Shown: positions 1 through 8,904 of the stretch, one piece after another
Layout of the letters: each line of letters begins with the position of its first letter
Position numbering within the stretch: the first letter of the stretch is position 1
Assembly: GCA_001768075.1 (NCBI GenBank)
Contig: MEMX01000033.1
Span: 131,797 to 167,686 of the forward strand
Direction: 5' to 3'
DNA: 35,890 nucleotides
Source: Anaeromyxobacter sp. RBG_16_69_14
Lineage (GTDB): Bacteria > Myxococcota > Myxococcia > Myxococcales > Anaeromyxobacteraceae
Program-made: the position numbers and the translations under genes
Notes under the pieces: model-generated
What the model saw: the letters and a program-made list of their open reading frames with translations, nothing else
Database searches by the model: none
What the model was told of the DNA's origin: nothing

Positions 1-1
1 T

Positions 2-76
2 CGAACCGCAGCCGAGCTGGGCATCCACCGCACCACCCTGCTCCGGAAGTTGCGCAGCGTCCCGCAGACCGGATAG
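2..76 (+). CDS. C-terminal end of an NtrC-like (Fis-type HTH) transcriptional regulator, truncated at the window edge
   Basis: Frame 2 reads RTAAELGIHRTTLLRKLRSVPQTG*, a Fis-type HTH tail typical of sigma-54 activators. Confidence 0.7.
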   Translation, partial: RTAAELGIHRTTLLRKLRSVPQTG

Positions 77-89
77 TGACGGACTCCGG

Positions 90-464
90 TCAGCTGAGGA
101 GCCGTTTCACCTCTCCGAGCAGGCCGTCCGGGGTCACGGGCTTCTCGAGGTAGCCTTCGGGCGGAGGCACGCTGGACCGTGACGAGATGAACTGCTTGAA
201 GCTGTGCGAGATGCCGGTCACGACGACGACGGGAATGGCGCGCAGCGCCGCGTCTCCCTTCATCTCGCGGTAGACCATCACGCCGGACTCGTTCGGCATC
301 GTGATGTCCAGCGTGACCAGATCGGGATGCTCGCTGCGCACCTTGGCCAACGCTTCGACACCGTCGGCCGCGCTCACGGTCGCGTACCCGTTCTCCTCGA
401 GCACCGCCGTGAAGTACCGCACGACATCGGACTCATCGTCGACGACCAGGACCTTCGCGCTCAT
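90..464 (-). CDS. Receiver-domain response regulator
   Basis: MSAKVLVVDDESDVVRYFTAVLEENGY...DLVTLDITMPNESGV...VVVVTG...YLEKPV; receiver residues DD, D, T and K present. Start taken at MSAK rather than the upstream in-frame M of the ORF track. Confidence 0.9.
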   Translation of the reverse strand: MSAKVLVVDDESDVVRYFTAVLEENGYATVSAADGVEALAKVRSEHPDLVTLDITMPNESGVMVYREMKGDAALRAIPVVVVTGISHSFKQFISSRSSVPPPEGYLEKPVTPDGLLGEVKRLLS

Positions 465-613
465 GAAGCACCTCGCGTTTGGGTGTCCACCGCTCTGGCC
501 AAGACCAGTTGCACGATTCATACCTGCCTGATCACGGGACGGAACTCCATGGCACCTGCCTTCGGCGGTGGTATGATGCGTCATTACTTCTAGAGGAGAT
601 GAGGTCACCGCAA

Positions 614-988
614 ATGCCCAAGACAATCCTCGTCGTCGACGATGAGCCCGATGTCGTGCGGTACTTCAAGACGCTCTTCGAGGACAACGGCTACCGTGCG
701 ATCACGGCGATGGACGGGGTCGAAGCGATGCAGAAGATCCGGACGGAGCACCCCGATCTCGTGACCCTGGACATCACCATGCCCAACAAGACGGGCGTCA
801 GGACGTACAGGGATATCAAGGAGAACGAGGAGCTGAAGCACATCCCCGTACTCATCGTGACGGGCGTTCAGCACGAGTTCAAGAACTTCATCTCGAGCAG
901 GAGTCAGGTGCCGGCGCCCGAGGGGTACCTCGAGAAGCCGGTAGCCCTCGACGACGTCCTGGCCGAGGTCCGCCGCCTCATCGGCTGA
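614..988 (+). CDS. Receiver-domain response regulator, paralog of 90..464
   Basis: MPKTILVVDDEPDVVRYFKTLFEDNGY...DLVTLDITMPNKTGV...VLIVTG...YLEKPV; preceded by a purine-rich SD-like stretch (agaggagatgagg). Confidence 0.9.
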   Translation: MPKTILVVDDEPDVVRYFKTLFEDNGYRAITAMDGVEAMQKIRTEHPDLVTLDITMPNKTGVRTYRDIKENEELKHIPVLIVTGVQHEFKNFISSRSQVPAPEGYLEKPVALDDVLAEVRRLIG

Positions 989-1063
989 GTGGCACGTCAG
1001 GTCCGGACAGGGCGAGACCAAAACCTCCAGAGCAACGCCTCATGAACCAAGACGGAGCCCATC

Positions 1064-1417
1064 GTGACGCGAGTCGCCGTGATGTACTGTAAGCGAATCA
1101 AGGACCACTCCTGCATCGCGTGCGCGAAGTGTTTCAAGGGTATCGCCGAGAAGAATGGAGAGTACGCCCGTCACGAGGCCATCGAGCTCGTCGCGATGAC
1201 CGACTGCGGGGACTGCCCGGGGCTCGTGCTTCCGCGAGTGAAGCTCCTCACGGAGACGACCAGCGGCCTCGGGAAGCCCATCGAAGTGCTGCACCTCGGT
1301 ACGTGCATGAAGGCCGCGATGGAGACAGCCGGCTGCCCCATCGACTTCGACGAGGCCAAGCTGAAGCTCGAGAAGAAGTTCGGCGTACAGGTGGTGCTGG
1401 GAACGCACAACTACTGA
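1064..1417 (+). CDS. CGGC-domain-like small Cys-rich protein
   Basis: MTRVAVMYCKRIKDHSCIACAKCFKGI...MTDCGDCPGLVLPRVKLL...VLHLGTCMKAA resembles the CGGC-domain family. Confidence 0.75.
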   Translation: MTRVAVMYCKRIKDHSCIACAKCFKGIAEKNGEYARHEAIELVAMTDCGDCPGLVLPRVKLLTETTSGLGKPIEVLHLGTCMKAAMETAGCPIDFDEAKLKLEKKFGVQVVLGTHNY

Positions 1418-1452
1418 CGGCGCTTCGCGGCGTGCCTCCGCCGGAGGCAACG

Positions 1453-3939
1453 TCAAACAAACGCCGCATAGTCGCCCTGCAGAAAGCGGTCGACGAAGTC
1501 GCGCACCGCAGATTCGTCGCGCATCAACATGTCGAGCTGCCGGGCGCACGCCATCAGCGCGCCGAGCATGGTGAGTCCCTCCTCCGAGCGCTCGCGGGGA
1601 TAGCGCCGCAACCAGGCTGTGACGAGATCGCTCCGCCGGTCCACGCCGAAGCCAGAGCGCAGGAGGACCTCCGCCAGGAAGCGCGCCCTCAGGCTGCGCC
1701 GCTCGTGACCCGCCCCGCCGCCACGGAACCGGAAGTTGACGAAGTTGTTCTCCGGCACAGGGGAGACGAACGCGTCCACCATCGCGAAATGGTAGGCGAG
1801 CCTGGCATTGAGGTTGACGTAGTCCGGCGCGACCATGAGGTAGTTGCGACCCCCGACCTCGCGTACGGCCGCGCGCGGGTCACTCATGGAGGAGGCGACG
1901 ACGGAAAGGAATCCGCCCACGCCCATCTGCGTTCGCCCGGCCCAGCTCACCCCGGGGCGAGTCATTCCGCGCCATAGCGCCTGGAAAGGCGGCGAGGCGA
2001 TCTCCTCCGCCCGGACCGTCCGCCGCCCGTGCCCGGCCGGCGGGAGGGCCGCGCCCAGGTCGAGGACGGCGAGCTCCAGGGGAACGTCGCTCTCCAGCCG
2101 GCACACCCGGCGCGGACCCTGCCGGCCCGCATCGTCGCCGAGGTCGAACATGGCCGCCACGGCCTTCTCGTGGGTGTACCGGACGATGTCGTGCACCGAG
2201 CGGCATGCGCTGGCCCGGAACGTGCTCGCCAAGGGATTCGTGAGGTTGAGCACGAGCAGCCGCTCGTGCAGTGGGTTCTCGAGGTGGCGACCAGGGAGAT
2301 GGCGGATGCGGCTGCGAACCCGCTCGCGCACCTCCGGCCACAGCGAACCCTCGAAGACGATCCGCTGGGTCGCGTCCAGGCTCAGCGCGTGGCAACTCCC
2401 CAGACGCCCCATGGCATCCGGGACGCCGAACAGCGAAGGCACCGCGAACTCCCGGATCAGCGCTGCCGCGTGACCGGCCGGGTTGCCCTGCTCGGCCACC
2501 ACGCCCGCCACGCGGGGCAGCACGGCCGCGAGTTCGGGCCCGGCCTGAGGGACGATCAGGATCGCGCCGTCGGGCGCCCCCATGAGCTCCTCGTCGGTCC
2601 GCGCGAAGTGTGCCGGTCCCACCGCCCGCCCCGGAAACACGGTCATCCCACCCTTGGCGGCTGGCTCGCGTGCATCCGCCGGCGGTCCCCCCTGCGACTC
2701 ACGATCGACCGCGCGCAACGGCCGGCACTGCACGACCATCAACGCCCCGCCCTGGGTGACGACCCACTCCACGTCGAGCGGACGGCCGGAGGGCGCCTCC
2801 AGCCGAAGGCCCAGCTCCACCAGCTCGCGCACCTCGCCGGCGCCAAGCGGAAACCCGCTCGGCGCGGATCGCGCGCCCGCAGTCCCATCATGCTGGTCAT
2901 GACGGGCCCGGGCCTCGAACTCTCCTGGCCGGCTACGCCGAGCGAGGACACTCGAGGCCACCGCTCCGCCGCGAACCATCGCCTCGGCGAGGCCGGCGAC
3001 TGCGTCGATCAGCATCCGATCGGCCGACGCGTCGTTCGGGTCGCGCGTGTACAGGACCCCGGCAGCGCGGGCATCGAGCATGGGCATGACCAGCGCCGCC
3101 ATCGGCGTGTCGACCTCCGAGAAGCCTCCTGCCAGCCTGTAGAGCACGGCGTGGTCGTTGTAGCGACTGGCGATCACCTCGCGATACGCCGAGGCGAGCG
3201 CGTCCGTCGGCACGTTGAGGACGCTGTCGAACTGACCAGCAAAGCTCATTCGACCGTCCTCCCCGACCGCGCTCGAGCGAACCGCCCAGAGCGACGGTGG
3301 GTTCATCCCGAGAAGGCGCACCCCTGCGCCAAACGCCTCGACCACCGGGCCTGGCACCGGGCTCGCCGCGATCAGCGCGCGGATCGCCGCGGTGCGCTCC
3401 TTGAACAGGCGGCGTCCGGTGATCAGGCTCAGGTCCTTGAAGAGCTTGCGGATCGGTTCCTGGAGCCGGTTCTCGGCGAGGAAGAGTCTGTACGCCGCCG
3501 TGGTGAGGACGAACCCGGCCGGGATCACGGCCGGGATCACCGCGCGCAATCGTCCGAGGTTGGCGGCCTTGCCGCCGACCTCCCGGATCCTCTCGAGGCA
3601 AGCATCCTCCAACGGGAGCACGAACGGCAGCGCGGTCGGATCCGGAAAGGCGCGCAGTGCCGAGCGCACGGCCTGCTCGATCCCCGCGTGCGCTGCATAG
3701 AGGGCCCGGTGAGCGCCACCGGTGAGGATGTTGAGGTTCTCGGCGAGGAGCAGCGAGCCATCCAGGAGGCGCTGCACGGGCTGCCGGATGGCCCGCTCGC
3801 CGGGATCGAGGTGGGCGAGGTCGGCCTCGAGGTCGGCCATCAGCTCGAGCATCTCGCTGTTGGCCGCGAGCAGCCGCCGCAGGACGCGGTAACGGTGCCG
3901 CAGCAGATCGCCGCCTGCCGGCCTTGTGGCAGCGATCAT
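1453..3939 (-). CDS. PEP synthase/pyruvate phosphate dikinase-like protein: N-terminal ATP-grasp domain, His-containing swivel domain, unknown C-terminal domain
   Basis: VGGKAANLGRL, WAVRSSAVGEDGRMSFAGQFDSVLNV and DVEWV..GGALMVVQCRP match the PPDK/PpsA nucleotide domain; VVAEQGNPAGHAAALIREFAVPSLFG matches the swivel domain with its His. No PEP-binding TIM barrel recognised after it. Confidence 0.85.
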   Translation of the reverse strand: MIAATRPAGGDLLRHRYRVLRRLLAANSEMLELMADLEADLAHLDPGERAIRQPVQRLLDGSLLLAENLNILTGGAHRALYAAHAGIEQAVRSALRAFPDPTALPFVLPLEDACLERIREVGGKAANLGRLRAVIPAVIPAGFVLTTAAYRLFLAENRLQEPIRKLFKDLSLITGRRLFKERTAAIRALIAASPVPGPVVEAFGAGVRLLGMNPPSLWAVRSSAVGEDGRMSFAGQFDSVLNVPTDALASAYREVIASRYNDHAVLYRLAGGFSEVDTPMAALVMPMLDARAAGVLYTRDPNDASADRMLIDAVAGLAEAMVRGGAVASSVLARRSRPGEFEARARHDQHDGTAGARSAPSGFPLGAGEVRELVELGLRLEAPSGRPLDVEWVVTQGGALMVVQCRPLRAVDRESQGGPPADAREPAAKGGMTVFPGRAVGPAHFARTDEELMGAPDGAILIVPQAGPELAAVLPRVAGVVAEQGNPAGHAAALIREFAVPSLFGVPDAMGRLGSCHALSLDATQRIVFEGSLWPEVRERVRSRIRHLPGRHLENPLHERLLVLNLTNPLASTFRASACRSVHDIVRYTHEKAVAAMFDLGDDAGRQGPRRVCRLESDVPLELAVLDLGAALPPAGHGRRTVRAEEIASPPFQALWRGMTRPGVSWAGRTQMGVGGFLSVVASSMSDPRAAVREVGGRNYLMVAPDYVNLNARLAYHFAMVDAFVSPVPENNFVNFRFRGGGAGHERRSLRARFLAEVLLRSGFGVDRRSDLVTAWLRRYPRERSEEGLTMLGALMACARQLDMLMRDESAVRDFVDRFLQGDYAAFV

Positions 3940-4349
3940 TCTTCCGAGCTCCCCGAGGAAGACGGCGGCGGCATCTCGCCCAAGGAGAGCGCGGCGCGCT
4001 CCACGACACGGCGCAGGGCGTCGGTCTTGAAGGGCTTGGCGATGTACTCGAAGGCACCCTTGGCCATGGCCTCTGCCGCCACCTCTGGTGAAGGATGCCC
4101 CGTGATCAGGATGACCTTGGCGCGCGGGGCGTGGGCGCGCACCCGCTCGAGCAGGGCGATGCCGTCCATCCCTCGCATCCGGATGTCGCTCACCACGATC
4201 TCGAACCTGCCCTCGGCGAACCGCGCCAGCGCGAGGACGGGATCCTCGAACACCTCCACCTCGAACCCGAGCTTCTCGAGCACCGGCCGCAGCCTCCGGC
4301 CGACGATGGGCTCGTCGTCCACCACCATCACTCGCAGCGTCTCTGACAT
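3936..4349 (-). CDS. Receiver-domain response regulator
   Basis: MSETLRVMVVDDEPIVGRRLRPVLEKLG...IVVSDIRMRGMDGIALLERVR...VILITGHPS...EYIAKPFK; overlaps the downstream gene by an ATGA. Confidence 0.92.
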   Translation of the reverse strand: MSETLRVMVVDDEPIVGRRLRPVLEKLGFEVEVFEDPVLALARFAEGRFEIVVSDIRMRGMDGIALLERVRAHAPRAKVILITGHPSPEVAAEAMAKGAFEYIAKPFKTDALRRVVERAALSLGEMPPPSSSGSSEE

Positions 4350-4368
4350 CCGTGACTCCGCTCGCTGC

Positions 4369-5976
4369 TCAAGCGCAGCTGCGCATGAAGGCTTCCACGT
4401 CAGGCTCGACCGCCGAGCGCTCCCAGCCTGCGGTGCCCGGCCGGGCGAGCCGGGCGAAGAGGTAGCCGACGATGCGGACGCGATCCTCGGTCTCCGCCCA
4501 CGGCAAGCCGCGGAGCCAGCCGCTCGCTTGACCAGCCATGACCGAGACCGCGAACCCGAGCCGCATCAACACGCCGGCGGCCACGGCGCCGCGGGCCGCC
4601 TCGGGGTCGCCGTCGCCGCACGCCGCGAAGCGACAGTAGACGGTGTTGCTCTCCCTGCCCCCGCCCGCGGTGGCGTCGAGCATGTCGAAACCGCGCGAAA
4701 GCGTCATCACTGCGAGCGCGTGCTCGTCCGTCGCGGCAGCACGGAGCGTGCACGGCGCCAACCCAGGCATGCGCTGCTCGCCGGCCCCGTGCTTTGCCGC
4801 ATGGTGGTCTGCTCCATGGTGGCCGGCGGAGCTGGTGCCATGGTGATTCGAAAAGCCCTCGAGGAACGCGCGCAGCGGGCGGGATCGAACCTCGGATGGC
4901 ATGATCCCACCGCTCGGGTCGGAACGGTGCAGACCGTCGAGATGAACCACGCGGACCTCGCACCAGGCAGGCCCGCCCAAGCGCACGAGGGTGCCCGTAC
5001 CGCCACGCTCCGTGGACAAGAGCTCGTGGAGCGCGTCGCCGGCGAGACCGTGCGCGAGGTGCACGAGGTCGCGGACCGTGCGGCAATCCGACAGGGCAGG
5101 CTCGGTCCGGCCCGCCCCGACGGTGAGCGGAAAAGCCGCTTCTCGGACCGAGCGCAGCAGCTGGTACTCCTCCTCGTCCTCGCCTCCGGGCCGCCCTGAT
5201 CGATAATAGTCGAGGAGCTCGTTCACGCGACCCCGGTACACCACGTTCTCGTCCGCGTCCACGGTCACCTCGGTGCCGGTGGCCAGGCGCGACGTCGCAT
5301 CTCCAAGACCCAAGATGGCGGGGACGCGCAGCTCCCGCGCCAGGCGGGCTGCCGTGCCTGCGGCGCTCCCGAGATCGAGGAGGATAGCCCCCGCTCTCCC
5401 GGCGGCGAGGGCGGCCTGTTCTACCTCCACGTCCGTAGCCACCAGCACGCTGCCGGGAGGCAGGGCACCGGATTGCCGTCCGTCCGAGAGGTTGCACACG
5501 GGTCCGGCCGCCACACCCCGGCACGCCACGTGCCCCGATTGTCGGTAGAGCACCTCGGAGCGCGCCAGCGCTGCCGCCAGCGTCGAGGGGCTCACGGTCT
5601 GGAGTGGCACAGCGGTCTGGGTCCGGACCTCGCTCACAGTGTCCGACCCGCCACCCGATCCTTGCGCCAGGACAGCTCGCAGCTGGGCCCGCAAGCCGTC
5701 CGCGACCTCGTAGAACGGCAGATTGCGGTGCGATGTGATGACGTTGAGGTCGAACACGACGGCGTCGGCGAGCTCCGCCACCTGCTCGACGAGCGCGATC
5801 ACGTACTGCCTGTCGAGGATATAGCCCCCGCCCTGCTTGTCCGCGGCGTCCTCGAGCAGCGCCAGCAACGACGCGTAGCTCCCCAGCAGTTGCCGGAAGC
5901 GCGTGGTCCGCAGCCTGAGGAGCGTGATGTCCTCGCCGCTGGCCCGTCTGCGAAAGACGCGAGTCAGCCACGACAC
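4369..5976 (-). CDS. Swivel (PEP-utilising mobile)-domain protein with non-canonical active-site motif
   Basis: GHVACRGVAAGPVCNL...LPPGSVLVATDVEVEQAALAAGRAGAILLDLGSAAGTAARLARELRVPAILGLGDAT...VTVDADENVVYRG matches the swivel fold; GTG start. Confidence 0.75.
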   Translation of the reverse strand: MSWLTRVFRRRASGEDITLLRLRTTRFRQLLGSYASLLALLEDAADKQGGGYILDRQYVIALVEQVAELADAVVFDLNVITSHRNLPFYEVADGLRAQLRAVLAQGSGGGSDTVSEVRTQTAVPLQTVSPSTLAAALARSEVLYRQSGHVACRGVAAGPVCNLSDGRQSGALPPGSVLVATDVEVEQAALAAGRAGAILLDLGSAAGTAARLARELRVPAILGLGDATSRLATGTEVTVDADENVVYRGRVNELLDYYRSGRPGGEDEEEYQLLRSVREAAFPLTVGAGRTEPALSDCRTVRDLVHLAHGLAGDALHELLSTERGGTGTLVRLGGPAWCEVRVVHLDGLHRSDPSGGIMPSEVRSRPLRAFLEGFSNHHGTSSAGHHGADHHAAKHGAGEQRMPGLAPCTLRAAATDEHALAVMTLSRGFDMLDATAGGGRESNTVYCRFAACGDGDPEAARGAVAAGVLMRLGFAVSVMAGQASGWLRGLPWAETEDRVRIVGYLFARLARPGTAGWERSAVEPDVEAFMRSCA

Positions 5977-6156
5977 CAGCGGCTCCCAGGGAAATAGGAT
6001 CTGGTGGCCCCTGCGGCGATCTGCAGATTGAGGGTCAGCTCCTCATGCTCATGCTCATGCTCGATGATGCCACTTTGACAGTGCTTTCTCCGTGTGGCAA
6101 CACCGGGATGACGGGAGCGCACCGGCCTCTCGCCCACCTGCCCTCCGCGTCGCGAG

Positions 6157-7719
6157 GTGGTGAATACGATGGACGAGAAGCACTCCATGGCCAGCGTTGG
6201 CGCGCCCGACGCCGAGGCCGGCAAGCGCGGTGCCCAGCACGGCCGCCCGGATCTCGACGTCGCCGACCGGCTCCGCTCGGCGCAGGAGGCGCTCCTGGCG
6301 CGACCCCGCCGGAGCATCCGGCTGAAGCTGGTCGCCAGCCTGTTGTTGTGCTTCTTCCTCTGCTGCGCCTTCACCCTCCTCTCCCTCGATCTCCTGCACC
6401 AGACCAGGGCCAGGCTCCGCCTGCTCCAGACCATCGAGCGGCTGGACGACCGCATCCTGCGGGTCCGGACACTGGCCGACGAGGACATCCTCTCGAGCGG
6501 AGATCTCGAGAGGGTGCTGGCTGGCGCAAAGGACGCCGAGCGGGTCCTCCGGACGGAGTCGCTCACGCTGGAATCGGCGGACCGCGAGGTGCTCCCCAAG
6601 TTACTGCGCAACGCCGAGGCATGCCGGCGGTTGCTGACCGCCTCGGCGAAGGACGGCAGGGCGCGCGGGGGCGGAGTCCTCTCGCCGGATCAGACGGCCG
6701 AGCTGCGCAGTTCGGGGGCCGACGCGAACCGCGTGCTCGAGGCCATGATCGGTCGCCAGCGCGTCGCCGTGGACGGGATCCTGGGTGTCGCCGAGACCAG
6801 GTCTCTCTTCCTGCTCGGCTTCCTGCTGGTGCTCTTCGCCGTGATCACCTTCTCCTTCACCAGAGCGTTCGTCGCCCCGATCCGAAGATTCAAGGGATAC
6901 ACCAGCCGCATCGCCGGCGGCGACTTCACGTTCATCCGGCCCGCCCGCCGCTACCGCGACGAGTTCACCGATCTGGCCGTGGCGGTCAACCAGATGCTCG
7001 CGGAGCTGCGGGCGCAGCAGAACCGCGTGGTGAAGGGCGCCAAGCTGGCGGCGGTGGGGACCCTCACCTCGGGTATTGCCCACGAGCTCAACAACCCTCT
7101 CAACAACATCTCCATCACCACCGAGGCGTTGATGGAGGGCTTGACCTCCCTGAGCGAGGAGGAGAAGTGGCGCCACCTGCAGGACATCTACTTCGAGACC
7201 GAGCGGGCCAGCGAGATCGTGAAGAGCCTGCTCGACTTCACGCGCAAGGAAAAGCCCGAGATGGTCGCCCTCGACATCGCCGAGGTCGTCCAGTCGACCT
7301 TGCGCCTGGCGCAGAACGAGATGGCGATCAACGACGTCTCCTTGACGGTCGAGATCCCCCCGGGCCTTCCCAGGGTTCGAGGCGCGGCCAACCAGCTGCG
7401 GCAGGTGTTCCTCAACCTGCTCCTCAACGCCATCCAGGCGATGCCCGAAGGGGGCACGCTGTGGGTGAGCGCGAACACCCATGAGGCCAACAGGGTTTGC
7501 GTCGAGATCCGCGACTCGGGGATTGGCATCCCAGCCGAGGTCCTCCCGCACGTCTTCGATCCGTTCTTCACGACCAAGGAACCCGGCAAGGGCACCGGCC
7601 TCGGCCTGTCCGTGAGCCTGGGGATCATCAGGAAGTTCGGCGGTGACATCCAGGTGACGAGCGAGCCGGGCAAGGGCGCCACGTTCCACGTTTGCCTGCA
7701 CACTGCCGAGCCACGGTGA
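6157..7719 (+). CDS. Membrane sensor histidine kinase with HAMP, HisKA and HATPase domains
   Basis: N-terminal TM, second TM (LFLLGFLLVLFAVITFSFTRAFVAPIRRFKGY) followed by HAMP, H-box SGIAHELNNPLNNIS, N-box LNLLLNAIQAMP, GTGLGLSVS. Alternative starts at 6160 and 6169. Confidence 0.92.
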   Translation: MVNTMDEKHSMASVGAPDAEAGKRGAQHGRPDLDVADRLRSAQEALLARPRRSIRLKLVASLLLCFFLCCAFTLLSLDLLHQTRARLRLLQTIERLDDRILRVRTLADEDILSSGDLERVLAGAKDAERVLRTESLTLESADREVLPKLLRNAEACRRLLTASAKDGRARGGGVLSPDQTAELRSSGADANRVLEAMIGRQRVAVDGILGVAETRSLFLLGFLLVLFAVITFSFTRAFVAPIRRFKGYTSRIAGGDFTFIRPARRYRDEFTDLAVAVNQMLAELRAQQNRVVKGAKLAAVGTLTSGIAHELNNPLNNISITTEALMEGLTSLSEEEKWRHLQDIYFETERASEIVKSLLDFTRKEKPEMVALDIAEVVQSTLRLAQNEMAINDVSLTVEIPPGLPRVRGAANQLRQVFLNLLLNAIQAMPEGGTLWVSANTHEANRVCVEIRDSGIGIPAEVLPHVFDPFFTTKEPGKGTGLGLSVSLGIIRKFGGDIQVTSEPGKGATFHVCLHTAEPR

Positions 7720-7892
7720 TATAGATGCCACGCCAGAGCTGGTGACGAGGTCTTCGCCGCTGGTGTAGGCAGAGCCGGCGGGTGCATCATAGCTTTGGGC
7801 TCGCTCTGGTCGGTTCGCGCCGGTCCAATTTCGAGAGGCACGAGCGACTCAGGGCGCCTCGAGAGCGCGGGGCGACCCGGTAGCGATGGCTA

Positions 7893-8130
7893 TCACTTGG
7901 CCTCGGGGTCGTGGATGGGCCGCCACCACGATGCGCCAGGTGTCCGCGGCGCGGCGCAGCGTGTACGTCATCCCGAAGCGCTTCAGGTCCTCTCCCGAGG
8001 CCTTCTTCCAGACGCCCACCCCGGTGACGACGGCAGGTCGTCACCGAGGCGGCGCTCGACGAGGGGCGAGAACTCGGTCCTCGCGTAGCCCTGCGCCGGT
8101 AGCTCCGCCATGACGTGCCCATCGCCGTCG
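7893..8130 (-). pseudogene. Degenerate NTF2/SnoaL-like protein fragment with apparent frameshifts
   Basis: Spliced minus frames read ...LPAQGYARTEFSPLVERRLGDDL / VVTGVGVWKKASGEDLKRFGMTYTLRRAADTWRIVVA / IHDPEAK*, resembling the C-terminal half of an NTF2-like protein. Borders approximate. Confidence 0.4.
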
Positions 8131-8174
8131 GCGCCATCGAGGGCCGGCCCGGATGGGCGCCGGCCGCCAGGACG

Positions 8175-8786
8175 TCACCGGGCCCTGCCCTGAAGCGCTG
8201 CTCGGTACTCGCGAATGGCCTGGCTGGCCGTAGGGCGATCGATGAAGGTTGCGAGCTCGGCGAGATCGATGCCGGGCAGGACCTCGCTCCCGGCCGCTTC
8301 CTCGTAGCGCTCGCCTCGCAGGGCGAACATCGTGAAGAGCCCGCGGCGCCAGAACCAGAGCTCGCGCACGCCGAGCTCCCGGTAAATCTCTCGCTTGTCG
8401 AGCCCACCGGAGGTCCAGATGACCTCGATAGCCAGGTCCGGCCGCTGCGCGTCCTTCCTGCCGCCAAAGATATAGCACTCGTCAGGCTCGACGCCGCGGT
8501 CGGCCTCCTTGTCCTCGAGCGTCCACGATCCGAACGGGCTGAATTCGACGTTGCGCTCGAGGCACCAGACCTCGACGAGGCGGCCAATCACCGACTTGAT
8601 GGCCTCGTGATCCTGCGACGGGCTCATGAGCTGCAGCACCCCCCTCATGTACGCGAGCCGCGGAACGGGCCGATCGCCGCGCAATTCGAGCGTGCGCTGG
8701 TAGTCCGACCACGCGGCGTTGCGCAGCACCACGATGTGGTCATCGGCGGGGGCCTCTTCGTGCCTGGCGATCCGCTCTGCTAGCAT
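8175..8786 (-). CDS. Uma2 family (DUF820) putative endonuclease
   Basis: YMRGVLQLMSPSQDHEAIKSVIGRLVEVW...GVEPDECYIF...RPDLAIEVIWTSGGLDKREIYRELGVRELWFW is characteristic of Uma2. Confidence 0.88.
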   Translation of the reverse strand: MLAERIARHEEAPADDHIVVLRNAAWSDYQRTLELRGDRPVPRLAYMRGVLQLMSPSQDHEAIKSVIGRLVEVWCLERNVEFSPFGSWTLEDKEADRGVEPDECYIFGGRKDAQRPDLAIEVIWTSGGLDKREIYRELGVRELWFWRRGLFTMFALRGERYEEAAGSEVLPGIDLAELATFIDRPTASQAIREYRAALQGRAR

Positions 8787-8904
8787 GGCTCTCGAAGTAT
8801 AGGCCGAGCGATCTCGTCCTGCCAACGGCACGCCGTCGGGAAGCCCATCGCCATCGTGCAGAACCACCTCCTGCCGGAGGTGGTGCCGGGCGTTGCCTCG
8901 AGGA

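Noticed and set aside
550-566. TGGCACCTGCCTTCGG as a sigma-54 promoter for the response regulator at 614
   Set aside because: The -12 element is TTCGG rather than TTGC; too weak to call.
2029-5199. 1056-aa plus-strand ORF in the ORF track
   Set aside because: Antisense shadow of the swivel/response-regulator genes; composition is Arg/His/Gly-rich with no recognisable domains, as expected for high-GC DNA.
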